The position numbers and the translations under genes are program-made. The notes beneath the pieces are model-generated. The model was not told the origin of the DNA, made no database searches, and was given only the letters and a program-made list of their open reading frames with translations. From positions 30,167,322 through 30,231,321 of the forward strand of contig NC_056032.1 in NCBI RefSeq assembly GCF_004379255.2: a stretch of 64,000 nucleotides of DNA, written 5' to 3'. Below, piece after piece: positions 21,621 to 33,310 of this stretch (position 1 is its first letter; each line of letters opens with the position of its first letter). Origin of the DNA: Salvia splendens (Eukaryota; Streptophyta; Magnoliopsida; Lamiales; Lamiaceae).

Positions 21621-21917
21621 TGAATAGTACAAAGTCAGAAATCTGTCAAGTGAAACCCATAATTATGCATTAGCATAGTTACATGGAGTATCATTTTGGG
21701 CCAAAGTTATTTTAATCTAAGTAAGCTTGATTCTCACATATCTTTTGTAAGGCCGGATGAGAGACAAAAGCTAAAGACGACCTGGAAATTAGATCTGAAG
21801 ACAGGAAGCACACCATGTGGGCTCTATATCTAACACGTTAAGTGAGGATACATGTAAAATGATTGAAAAAAACATTCACTTCAATTTTCTTTAAAAGTTG
21901 CACATAATATAATCTAC
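21621..21917. other. Intergenic, nothing recognised
   Basis: AT-rich, no gene or repeat identified. Confidence 0.35.
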
Positions 21918-22116
21918 TACTCCCTTCGTCCCGCTTTAGCAGTCCCAATTACTTTTGAGCACTCATTTTGTAAAAATAATACTCCTTCCATCCCAGATAA
22001 TTTGTCTCATTTTTTTCATTTCGGTCCGTCCCACATAGTTTGTTCCATTTCACTTTTTACCATTTTTGGTAGTGGACCCCATATTCCACTAACTCATTCC
22101 TACTCACATTTTATTA

Positions 22117-22351
22117 CTCCCTCCGTCCCGTGCTACTCGCACGTTTGCTTTTCGGCTCGTCACAAAGTCCTTACACTATTTATAATTTAAGTTAGAATTA
22201 ATGCATTTAATTAATATGTTAGTTTAAGTTAAGAGCTCTTTTATTAAGTGATGTCTCGTTACACCTAAAATTCTTTTTTAATTACACAAAAAAATCAATC
22301 CCAAATTTACGGCCTAAAATGAAAAGTGCGAGTAGCATGGGACGGAGGGAG
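22117..22351. repeat. MITE C (Stowaway-like), 235 bp
   Basis: Near-perfect inverted ends CTCCCTCCGTCCCGTGCTAC (left) and GTAGCATGGGACGGAGGGAG (right) with TA on both sides, inserted in MITE B beside the Helitron end. Confidence 0.85.
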
Positions 22352-22371
22352 TATAAAACTAGTATTAACAC

Positions 22372-22386
22372 CCGTGCTATGCACGG
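22372..22386 (-). other. Helitron 3'-terminal hairpin
   Basis: A perfect 6-bp stem CCGTGC/GCACGG with a 3-base loop, nine bases before the CTAG end. Confidence 0.7.
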
Positions 22387-22481
22387 TCAGGTGATTTTAA
22401 TTAATGAATACAAATTTTAAATAATTCAACAGAAATAATAACTAATATCGTTACGTACACTTTTGCAAAAAAAATGCATTT

Positions 22482-22680
22482 CTCTTATCCTACTCTAAGT
22501 GAAGCATTTCCTATTCGGCACATAATTTTATACTATATTTTTATTTTATTAATTAAGTGGAGAATAAATAAAATAAGATGACAAAATGGAAATAATGATA
22601 TTTTCATCTCAGAAAATGTTTTAATTAGAATAAACATATTAAAAAGATAAATGTGTGCTTATAGTGGGATAAAGAGAGTT
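22482..22680. repeat. Stowaway-like MITE, diverged
   Basis: Left CTCTTATCCTACTCTAAGTG, right complement TTATAGTGGGATAAAGAGAG; relative of 332-510. Lies inside the Helitron-like element. Confidence 0.55.
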
Positions 22681-23199
22681 TATAGTAATATTACACTTTA
22701 TTACATATATATAGAAAATGTATCAAGAATTTAAGCATATACGCGGTAATGCTAACAAAATAATTCATACTTTTTAGTCCGTCTCTGAAAAAATGTGAAC
22801 TTTCTAAATTCGGAAACTTTTTTTTCTTAAAATTATGTATTATTTTTACGTGAATACAACAAATAAAAAATTGAGTATTATTTATTCATGACATAGGATC
22901 CAGACTAATTTATATAATGACATAGATGAGGTGGAGTACTATTAATATATTGTTTAATAAATCCTCTCAATGTTTAAAAACATTTCATTCTAAACACAAT
23001 TACACCTATACATTTATAAAACCATCACCATGAACCAAAAAATAGTTACACATATAAACGTAAGTTGCGTAACATAACAAATTAATATTAAAAAAACTAC
23101 TAATACAAATTAATTTTGATACATTTATAAATTTAGGATCCGTTAGCTTTAATGATTATTAAGAAACTTATTTAAATAGGAGTATTGAATTTGGGCCCA
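22681..23199. other. AT-rich Helitron interior
   Basis: No gene seen; includes short remnants of other MITEs (for example around 22770-22930). Confidence 0.35.
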
Positions 23200-24694
23200 T
23201 CTCTAAATTCAGCCCACTCCCAAAGTTAAGCCCACTCGAATCTCAGCCTTACCACCTGCATTCCGGCGAGCTAGGCACCAACCGCCACCAAATCGAACAG
23301 AAATTCCAAAATCCCTAAATTATGAAAACCGTCACCGGACACCAGATATTGGTGTTTCCTACTACAACATATCAAACTGAATTTTATAAACATCCAAAAT
23401 CCATCTTCCTATCTGATTTGACGTCGATTCTCCGATTTAGTTTGCCGCCGCGATGGAAGGAGGAAGTCAGCAATTGAGCATATATTTCGGTTGCTGCGAG
23501 CGGCAGATGCAACCCAACATTGTAGCTGATAAAATCTATCCCTCTTTACAATCCATCTCCAATTTTCATCATCTAGTGTTCCAGCCTTCCAGGTATGCTT
23601 AAATTACCCAATTTTCATCATTCAGTGTTCCAGCCTTCCCTCTAGATATGCATGACCATAAATTAAATGCAGATGATGGAATTGAGCAATAAATTTGAAT
23701 TTGTGCGGTGGAATATTGGAAATGAAGTGTTGAATGTTGAAAAAAAACTTAGTCGACATTGTAAATGCACAAAGTCACATACTTCAAATATTATTCGAAT
23801 TTAGAATACAATGAGGTGTTTCAACACCTTCTGAAACCCTTATACGCATGAAACTAAATAACTATGTGAGACTTCTTCATTTATTATAGTTTCTTCTTTT
23901 TGATGATTTACTGTCCAGGATATGCTAAAAAAACTGTGCCACATTCAACATCTTAAGAATAGCCAGCTCTCCAGCAAGCTCCATTCTTTAGAACTTTTAT
24001 AATAAAACTACTGTTGTACTCCATCTCATCTAATCGATGTATTACACTTCACAAATGCAAGACACAATTGTGAAGTTCATTTGGAAGAGGAAGCTTTGAA
24101 AGGAGGATGAAGATGAATCTATTATAAGAAGACGAAGATACTATAAAACACCATAATAAGATAACTGAAATAAGAAAATAAATATAACTGTAAGTAAAAG
24201 AAAATTCAAAATGGAAGATGACTTTCGGATACTTAGAACTGATATTTATAACCAAAAAATGTTTTGAGTCTAAAACTTCTTTGATAAGCCAATATTTTAC
24301 ATTTTAATTTACAGTGGTATTTAAACTGCAGGACTCGTTACTCAAGGATGGCTTATTAACTTCTTGCATTCTACTGACCAAACTTGCACGAATTTAAAGG
24401 AGCCATATTTTATTTATCAGATCTTTTTCGTTTTAAGAACACATGCGGGAAGAGTAATTGTTTTCTTTCCCTACCTGGTCTAGGTGCCAACAAAAGAGCA
24501 AGTGGATTCATTATCCAAGGAAGTAAGAAATCGTGCTGCTGTCCCAGGTCATCCCAACTCTCAAATTAGTTTTTAGTTAGGTACCATATTATAAGAAACA
24601 ATTATGGTTTCATCAATCAACATTTAGATTAATCTCCTTTTGTGCAGGTTATAAAGTGTTTACAAAAGGAATAAAGAAGAGAGCTTGGTCTTAA
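23200..24694 (+). pseudogene. Captured host gene fragment, unrecognised
   Basis: A promoter-like stretch at 23190-23240 holds GGGCCCA and three AGCCCA site-II-like boxes. Exon 1 is 23453-23592, starting MEGGSQQLSIYFGCCERQ and ending LVFQPS before a GTATGC donor. A second candidate exon (23929-24000) reads DMLKKLCHIQHLKNSQLSSK after ACTGTCCAG. A third, 24484-24547, reads VPTKEQVDSLSKEVRNRAAV and joins in frame to a terminal exon, 24648-24694, giving YKVFTKGIKKRAWS and a stop. Exon 1 to exon 2 is one base out of frame, so the copy is probably dead. I do not recognise the protein; the coiled-coil-like lysine and leucine content is all I can describe. Confidence 0.45.
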
Positions 24695-26169
24695 ACATTG
24701 CATCATAAAGACATAGGCAAAGGTACGTTTTATACTCAACATCAAGATATGGATGAACATAGAATGATACAAAAACTATGCATTGCTTGCTGACTAAAAT
24801 AGAACTGATTAAAACTAAGATATGGGTTGCAAGGAAGAAAGCTAAATATGAAATAAATAGAAATAAAGAACTGTATAACAGTAAAACATAAATAAATAAT
24901 TCAAATTGAGAATATAGAGCCTGCATTGTTATAAAAGATATTAATGACTGAAAAAACAATAAGGATTCAAATATAGAGAAAAGCGTCTGAATCTGATTTC
25001 TGAATGGAGAGAAGAAGCATGGAAAGAACAGAACTACCTAAAAATTGAGTTGATAACTATCACTTGGGATATATTGATGAGTGGTTGTTGCTGTGTGAAT
25101 GTTGCTAAACTTTTATTTCAGATTTAATCACTTTCCATGCTAATAATTGAATAATTATTTACAAAAATAATGTGGATTAGGCAATACAACCACACATTTG
25201 AATATATGTATTTATTTATGTGTTTAATAATTACTCCTATAAATGTATACACGTTGTAAGACACACAACCATATGTAATTTTATTAGATATTAACAATGT
25301 GATATTTATTTTCAGGTATAAAGTGATGAAAAAAAAGAAACTTAATAAATGTCAGCTTTGGAAACAGGATAGGCTTCTTGTTTGTTGTGTATTCACGGTC
25401 ACACATGATACAAAAGGATTTAAAAATGATGAAACTCAATAAATGCAGCTTTGGAACCATGGAAGATTTTTGTGTATTGTGTATTCAGTGTCACACGGGA
25501 ACACTCCATTGAGGGACTATATCGATTCTATTTATTTTTAGAGTGATGCTAAATGGCCATATTATGACCATCCATACAGGGATAATTTAGTAAATTTAAG
25601 TGTATATTAATAATTAAAATATTAGTTATAGTTAGTGGATAACTTAAAATTACTTATATATCCTTTGCCTTATTTTGGTTATTAATTCTCAACTCAAGTT
25701 TTCAGACGAGAGGGAATTTGTATATTTCAAAATTTGAAATAAAGTTACACTAATAACTACTCGTATTTAATAGTAGCCTCTAATTGGAATTTGAATCAAA
25801 GCAGGCAATGATTAATTGAGTTCTTTTTAAAAGCCCATATAGTCTGAAAGTTTATTATAATATATTTAGTGAAATTTATTCCATGAAAGTAAGCTTTCGT
25901 GTACAAAAGCATCACTAAGCACAATACTATCATTTTAATTTTGACAGTATTTTCTCCTCTTAATAAATTTTTGTAATACTATCCATAAATACTAATGAAA
26001 TTAAATTATAGAATTACAAAATTTTGTATTAATTCAATATATATATAATTATGGTACAAAAGTATATTAACAAATAACAAACCCCAACAAAAGAAAATCG
26101 TTCATAATGAAAATGATAAACTAACACAATAGAAAATAAAATTAATATTCTAAGTTTTTATTTTTTAAA
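24695..26169. other. AT-rich Helitron interior
   Basis: No gene, repeat end or RNA gene recognised. A loose repeat of AATAAATG(C/T)CAGCTTTGGAA occurs near 25345 and 25440. Confidence 0.4.
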
Positions 26170-27235
26170 TTAATTGTCACGACCGCAGTTAGCTAAGGAT
26201 AGCATAACCCGGGAAACCGTGACTAAGGATGGATTATAAGAAGCGGGGATAGAAGTTAGGGGAAATTAAAGCCAAAGTAGAACGAGACACACAAAGATGA
26301 AGTCAAGCAGGGAAAATACTTATAACAAAATACACTCGATTATACAGAATCGAGTGACTGTTCATACAACTCCTGTTTATCAGAGTCAAAAGTAAAATAG
26401 GCATTTCCTTTTAACCGGCATAGCGGAAACAAAAGAACGCGGTCCATGTGTGGAGACATGAACCTCCGAGAGTTTTATTCATAGTTAGCTACTAGCTTGC
26501 TCTCCACAGCACTCGTCCCTCCCCCTTTCCACGACTCAACCTGCACATTTAGAAATATATGCATGGTTGAGTACAAAAGTACTCAGTGAACACATTGCCG
26601 AAAATTACACATATACATTTGAAAATATTGTTAAGCCATCATCACAGTAATACTCGGGGTTTTATTGAAAAGACCCGAGCTTACTAAAAAAAATATTCAC
26701 ATTGGGCCCTTTTTCCTGTACTTAGCCATATCTGATCACATTGTGCCGTCGAGATGGTGTTCTCGCACGGTCACCTACTCTGCCCATCATGTCAGAGGTA
26801 TCCTTGTGCCGGGAAAGTGGCCACCTTCCTCGGTCACCTGCTCTGCCCAACATGACAGAGGTAGCTTGTGTACACTAGTCCGAGCGGGGACACCACCCTC
26901 ACTGGGACCCGAATTCGACTTATATCATCATTCATAAATCCTTTGGCCTTAGCCAAACAGATAGGCATCATACACAAAACATTTATGGCAAGACAACATC
27001 TTTAAAAATCACGAACATGTGTTCGTGTTTTCATATAATACGATTTGTATTTTTAGTATAAGAAAGCTCACCTTGATCGTTTAGTTTCCTTAATTTGAAT
27101 CTTTCGCTCCGACTTTACTTGCGGAGGTAACCTTTTGAAAATATCACAATAGGAAAGAAAAAAAAATACTAATTTAGTTTTAAACTAATCTAATTAAATG
27201 AGAAATAAAATCTCAAGGTTTAACTTTATTATTAA

Positions 27236-27236
27236 A

Positions 27237-27279
<43 letters not shown>
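27236..27279. repeat. (TTA)n microsatellite
   Basis: About 14 TTA units in this LTR; the other LTR has four to five at the same site (near 40026). Confidence 0.9.
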
Positions 27280-27539
27280 GAAAATTTCCAAATCTTGCAT
27301 TATTTACTACCACTTCGTTTGCTAGTTAGGTTCCAACCAAAATTGGTATTCTATACTTTACTAACTATTCCTAAATAAATAAAACAATTTGGGCCACAAC
27401 TATTTATTTTAGCTTCCTTAACCATTTTATTCTTAGGTCCAAAATAATTAAATTCGGAATGGGCCTCACATTTATTATGCATTGTAGCTTCAAAATATTT
27501 AGAAGGAAATGGGCTCAAATTATTATTTTCTAATTCTCT

Positions 27540-27995
27540 CATCTTCTTAGCCCAATACATGCAGCCCAATCCCTAAAAACTCTAGCCCAAAGGAAAAAAA
27601 ACTAACCCTACATAACACTAAGTCATCATCTTCTCCATCATTTCACAAAAATGCACCGCCTCTTTCTCTCCTCCCTCTCGACGCCGCCGATCCGCCGCCG
27701 TCGCTCCGGCGGCGGCCCTCTCTCCCTCTCTTCTCTCCATCTCTCCCTCTTCCCTCTTCCTCACGCCGCCGCCGCCCCCCTCTTTCTCTCCAGATTCACC
27801 ACCGCCGCCACTGTGCATGCACAGGCGACGGCTTACTCGTCCTCTTCCCGGAGTCCGGCCGTAGCAGCAGCGGTCTCTCTCTCCCTCGGTCGGTCTCTAT
27901 CTCAGTTCACCGCACCGCCGTCGTCACCGAGAAACTCCCGGAAGGTAATGTTAAATTTCTTCTCTTTTATTTTTATTTTATTTTATTTTCTATAA
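27540..27995 (+). other. Antisense promoter-like and exon-like block in the 3' LTR
   Basis: On the strand opposite to gag-pol, three AGCCCA boxes (27548-27590) and an AACCCTAC telobox-like motif precede a pyrimidine-rich leader and an ATG (27651) with a GC-rich open stretch (MHRLFLSSLSTPPIRRRR) up to a GTAATG donor-like site; a T-rich intron-like stretch ends TGTGTTTTAG (28030). The same block in the other LTR (40411 on) differs by indels, so it is unlikely to be protein-coding. Confidence 0.35.
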
Positions 27996-29150
27996 AGATT
28001 TTGTCTTTTATTTATGTTTTGTGTTTTAGCTTTGTAGATGTGGCAAGATTTTGAACTTATAGAAAGTCATAAGGGTGTGGGGCTGCCCTCGTCGTCTCCG
28101 GGCTGCCGAGCTTGCTGCCTGAATCCGGCTGATTCGTCTCCTAAGATAAGTATTTCTAGCTACCCTATGTTATTTCTATCATTCAAAAGTTTGGGGAAAG
28201 AATTTGGTTTTGGCATGCTACTTGTAAGTGTTGGGTGAATTTTGGAGTCCCTAATGTAATATGTGGAAATAGTGGTTACCTAGCATGTTTCCATTTTCAT
28301 TCCTACTATAATCTGATGTATATGCATAAAAATGAAAGAAGATTTGGGGTTACCTTTTTATGTGGGGGCGAGGTGGTGTTGGATTGGGGACTTGATTCTA
28401 CAAGTGTGTGCAAATCTTCCTCCTTAGACTCTGTCCGATATGGAATTTGAGTGGGCAGAGGAAATAGTATGTGGGGTGTGTGAAGGAATTATGTGGGGTT
28501 TGTGAAGGGGTGATTAGGATATATGATGGTGATGTTTTATGGTGAAGGAAAGTGAGTAAATATAATGATCTATAAAAGATGGCAAACGTAACCTGCAATT
28601 ATTCTTGGAGAGAATGTTCACCATATGTGTCAGAGGATGAGGATTTTTTTTCCATACTTCATTAATGCCTTCATAAATGCTGCATTTATTATTTCTACTA
28701 CTCATCAAGTAGCATTAAATGCATTGTCATGACAAAGTCCTTCTCGGATAAGCTAAAAAAAATATATATATATATTAATTAATTAAATTTTTTTTATTGG
28801 TATTTGCTTACTTAATCATTTAATTTGGTGTAGGTACAATCGGCTCAAGTTCGTGGCTGTCCGCGTTGAAGTACCCGATTTTTTGTAGGATGTATAAAAT
28901 TAAAGTTTGTTGGACTTTTATCGGATGTATCCGATATTATTAAAATTTGATTTTTGGGATCTTATTTATTTATTTAAAATTATTACATTCTTATAGGTGT
29001 AATATATCTATATTTTCTATTCACTTGTCTAACATTAAAACAACAACGACAATTTATCGTGGCTTGGATTTAATCGCATAAAAGTTACTTATATAAGTAA
29101 TCAAGCTAATAATATTGTTTCTAATAATATCGGCTTAGCGGGTCGTTACA

Positions 29151-29172
29151 TACTACCCCTCTTAAAAGAAAT
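29151..29172 (-). other. Polypurine tract region
   Basis: Minus-strand TTTCTTTTAAGAGGGGTAGTA immediately before the 3' LTR; preceded by CGGGACGAAA, seen also before the 3' LTR of the element at 48780. Confidence 0.75.
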
Positions 29173-29196
29173 TTCGTCCCGAAATTTAGGATGTGT

Positions 29197-29877
29197 TTAA
29201 AGAAAAAGCTCGGGACATTTCTCCTTCATTTTCTCTTCTAGCTCCCATGTTGCTTCTTCCTGTCCGTGGTTTTTCCACAAAACCTTCACTGTAGTAATCG
29301 ACTTGTTCCGAAGTTGTTGCATCTTCCGGTCTAGTATTTCTATCGGCTTTTCTTCGTACCTCAGGTCAGGTTCTAAAGCGATTTCCTCATGACGAATCAC
29401 ATGTTTCGGGTCGAACACGTACCTCCGAAGTTGGGAGACGTGGAATACGTTGTGCACATTACAAAAATTGGGTGGTAATGCCAAACGATATGCTACCGGG
29501 CCCACTTCTTCCAGAATTTCATAGGGTCCAATAAATCGTGGTTTCAGCTTTCCTCTGAGTCCAAATCTGGTTATTCCTTTGGAAGGAGATACTTTCAAAA
29601 AGACTTTCTCTCCGATGTTAAATTTCAATTCCGTTCGACGCTCATCGGCGTAGGATTTTTGCCGGTCTTGGGCTTCCTTGATTCGACTCCAGATCTGCCT
29701 CACGATTTCGATCATCTCCGCCACGGATTCTGGTCCTAATACTTTCCTCTCCCCCACTTCATCCCAATAGAGTGGAGACCGACATTTTCTTCCATATAGC
29801 GCCTCGTAAGGTGCCATGTCGATGGTGGCTTGATAGCTATTATTATAGGCAAACTCTACCAGGTGCAAGATGGATTC
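29197..29877 (-). pseudogene. 3' part of integrase and chromodomain (Tekay-type)
   Basis: Continues the integrase interrupted at 33311: [37 protein letters not shown], the basic C-terminal DNA-binding region (GLRGKLKPRFIGPYEI) and a chromodomain-like end (TTVKVLWKNHGQEEATWELE). Ends at 29197, just before the polypurine tract. Open in itself, but separated from its start codon by the solo LTR. Confidence 0.9.
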
Positions 29878-32800
29878 TGTAACATCCCAAACTTTTGTGA
29901 CTTCTTTTCATGTAATTGGAATTTTGGGGAATTCTGAAACGTTTGATTCTGTGTGATTAAGTGCTTTGTGTGAAAAAAATTGACGTGGTTATTGTGGAAT
30001 GACGAGCTTGGGATTTATGTTATTCCAATGTGGGGAAATAATTAATAGGATCATGCATTTATTCTTTCTCAAGTCAATTCATTGAAAAATTCGGCCCTCC
30101 CAAATTATTGAAATAGTACTTCTTATTGTGGATTTAATTAATTGTTTTGGGACATTATTCCAAATTAAATCCAAACCAATGGACCTTAAATTACACTACA
30201 TGAAATTCGAACTCCATCCTTTTATCCTTGGGAGTTTCGAAAATCTCCAATAGGAGACTGGATTATTTTTCATTTGATTTAATTGGTGCTTTATTGACTC
30301 TCTTCTTTTAAATTAAATCCAATTAAATCACGCCACATATTATTTCTTCACCCAAAATAAATAGAGAGTTGGAACATTTCCTTGGCTATTTTAGCCTAAT
30401 AATTTTCGGCTCCTCCAATAAAATATGGAGGATATTTTATTTGTTCCTATTTTGTGGAACCCCCTTTTATTCAAATAAATTCCCATGTCTAATTAATTGG
30501 GGATGTGAATATTTTTCTTCTATTTTTCCTCCATATCACACGCCCCTTTGCATTATTTTTCCTTGTGGGAATTTAATTAATTGTTGCCTATTTTATGGGA
30601 GCCTTTTTCCTATAAAGAAATTACTTAATTTAAATCCTATTTTGGTTTAATTGGGGATTTAAATAATTTCCTTGTACAATTTCTCCTTAAATTTTCGGCC
30701 CCCTCATATTATTTCCTACTTGGAGATTTAATTTAATTGTTCCCTTGTATTCATTATTTTTATTTCCTAAATTATGAATATATTCTCTCCAAGTAAATAT
30801 TGCTATATTTCCTTGTAATTAAATCAGCAAATTTTGGAATTAATCCCCTCAAAATACACGCCTACCTTGTGATCTAATTGTGGGATTTTTTTAATTTATT
30901 CCTCCCTTAATTTAATTATTACTTGGGTGTGAATTAAACCTAGTACATAAAATAGAATAAATCATAACCCTAGCCACTATTTTCACACGCCTCCCTCTCC
31001 CTCATTCTCTCCTCACACGTTTTCCCTCTCCTCTCCACTCTCCCATCTCCAAAAATCTTCCATTCAAGCTTATTCTTGCATCCATTGAAAGTACCTTCGA
31101 GAGTTTCCGACGGATCGCTTCGTTCTTCTCTTCTACCGTTTGGTTTTTGTAAAGGAAGGTATAATTGCACACTTTTTCTTCTCCTTCTCTTTTGAACCAT
31201 GTTTTGAGTCCTACATGCATGTAGAGAGTGTAGGTTTGATAGATCGCAAGTTTTAACGGGAGGGAAATTGTGTGTTCGTAAGAACTTGTTTGATTTTTAC
31301 GTTGTTGATTGGAATCATGTGTATTGGATCGAAATATTTGTGAATAATATGAGGTTGTATGCAAATATGTGTATGAAGAATGTGTAAGCATGATTATGTG
31401 TTTTCGAGCATGAAAAATCGGTGGTTGTGTTGTGGAAGTTTAAAAACCCTAATCCCGAATTTGAACCAGAAATCTGTGATGCACGACCAGTGACCTATGA
31501 TCTGTATTCGACCCATCAAACGAACGTATTTTGCTATGAAATTTTTACTGAGTAAACTTCAAGGTGTTTTCTGTGTCTCGTGTAAATTTCAGTCTGTTTT
31601 ATCGAAAAATGAATTTTTAATAAATATTTGAAGTTGACTGCGCAAATCTGCCAGAAACGTGAGTTCTCGCCATGAATGTTTTGTTTTCTGTTTGACTGAC
31701 CAAATGACCTCCGATTGATGTGATTCTTGAACTATATGAAAATGTGAAGTGTCTTCTGAGTTGTGTTAAATTATCAGCCGTTTTGGGCATCGGATGAATT
31801 TATGGTGAATTTTTCAAATGAACTGCGCAATACTGTCGGAAATTGTATGCTACGACCAGAGAGTTCAATATGTGACATGACTGACTAAATGACGTGATTT
31901 CGGTGTGAAAATTTTCATGTATGAACTTGAATGTGTATTCTGTATTGTGACCAAAATTTAGCTTCTTTTGAGGTCGGGTGAATTTATAGTGATTTTTACA
32001 AAACGGTCGCGCAGTTCTGCCAGTTTTCTGCCTTGTTAAAATATCTCTTATTTTCAAGTCTAAAAGTATTGTATGATGCATGTATGTCCAAGGAACATGT
32101 CTAAATGATGTGATCACGTGTGATAAATCGAAATGCGTTACGATGTGTTCTCCCATCTTTGTGCGTATGTTGGGTCGGGGATTTGAGAAAAACGACGAGA
32201 GAATCGATAGGACATGCATAGTAATATGTTGTTGGGGGAAACTAATTGTGTTGTCTTTGACGAGGGTGTTGTGTAGTCGTGAACTTGAGGATCGAGAGTT
32301 GCTAAGTGGGTTGTGAATTGCTAAGAGAACGAGGTGGGCTTTCTTTTCAAACCTCTTTACTTTTCCGAAAAATATTATGTGGAGATATAAGGGTGGTTTA
32401 ACTGTTATGTCATACCATGTTGTTTTTGTATGAGATTGTGTGCCTGATGCCTAGTTCGTATGAGTTTACTCCGTTAGGCTATATGGCTGTGTTGTGAAAC
32501 GAATTCAGGTCCGAGTAGGGCCGTAAACCCTATCAGGCTGTGTACACTGGTGGGATCGTGAGCCGTCCTTGCAAGTCGGCCGGTCTCGTGGGCGAATAGT
32601 GTGGCCACACTTTCGTCGCACTGTGGTTGTGATTGTTGGATTGATGTGAAAAGTGGGGAGATAAATTGTCTGGCCAGACTTGAATATTTTGTGTTTCTCG
32701 TGATATTTTCTTACTACATAAAACTCGAGATCACTGGTATGGATGACATAACTTATTAAATGTTTTCGGCATGAGCCCCTTGAGTACAACAAGTACTCAG

Positions 32801-33310
32801 CCCTGCATATTATTTTCTTATGTGCAGGTTGAGCGGGATGTTGCGGTGGATGTTGAACTGGCTTAAGTACTTAGGATGCGTTGTGTCTTCATACATAGGC
32901 GTTATCCTTGACTCTCTTTAAACCTTTTCTTTCCGCTGCTATAATTTGAACTATGACTCAAGACTTAATCTTTCCTTTATGTTTTATATTTGAACATGTA
33001 TGGTGGTGATGAGTTTTAAACAAGTGTTTACGTTGTCTTTTGAGAACTTTATTCTTCGAGATTTAAGTTAAGTGTTTGTTCTACTTTTATTATTGGTTGT
33101 TGTATTTCTTAAGTCTAATTTTTCCCGTTGTCCTTTTTAAAAGTATTTTACCTTATGTCTTTTCAAAAAAAAAATTATAACCTTAAACTCTTTAAACTAA
33201 GTTGTTTTTCTTCTTTTAAGTTAATCAAGTTGTTCTTTTTTAAATTGTTATCCATGCATGTCGGTCACGATCGCCGCGTTGTGGTACCCCTTGTATGGGC
33301 GGTCGTTACA
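29878..33310 (+). mobile_element. Solo LTR nested in the integrase gene, 3433 bp
   Basis: Starts TGTAACATCCC and ends GGCGGTCGTTACA, with the perfect duplication GATTC (29873-29877 and 33311-33315). Plus orientation, opposite to its host element. It has the same core as the other Tekay-type LTRs: TTTTCGGCATGAGCCC, a TGAGTAC/GTACTCA stem-loop (32781-32799) and TGTGCAGGTTGAGCG (32821-32835), but otherwise little resemblance to them. Contains three ~184-bp tandem units. No coding sequence. Confidence 0.9.
31455..32025 (+). repeat. Three ~184-bp tandem units in the solo LTR
   Basis: The anchors TGCGCAAATCTGCCAG (31639), TGCGCAATACTGTCGG (31824) and CGCGCAGTTCTGCCAG (32008) are spaced 185 and 184 bases, each preceded by similar AATTT-rich and GACCxxATGACxT blocks. 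The copies are quite diverged. Confidence 0.65.

Larger units (their letters stand above)
26175..29150 (-). repeat. 3' LTR of the Tekay-type element, 2976 bp
   Basis: Same organisation as the other LTR; about 40 bp longer, mainly through an expanded TTA run (27236-27279) against four to five units in the partner. Stem-loop at 26568-26585. Confidence 0.92.

Noticed and set aside
27651..27995. Possible LTR-encoded protein (MHRLFLSSLS...)
   Set aside because: The same frame in the partner LTR (40411) differs by indels that change the protein, so selection on a product is unlikely; kept only as an antisense exon-like block.
31002..32316. Small frames of 60-140 codons on both strands
   Set aside because: They fall in LTR tandem repeats and leaders and show no conserved motifs.
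29878..33310. Considered as an intron or host gene interrupting pol
   Set aside because: TG...CA ends, GATTC duplication and LTR core motifs show that it is a solo LTR.
33265..33310. C-terminal extension of the pol frame
   Set aside because: These codons are translated solo-LTR sequence, not integrase.
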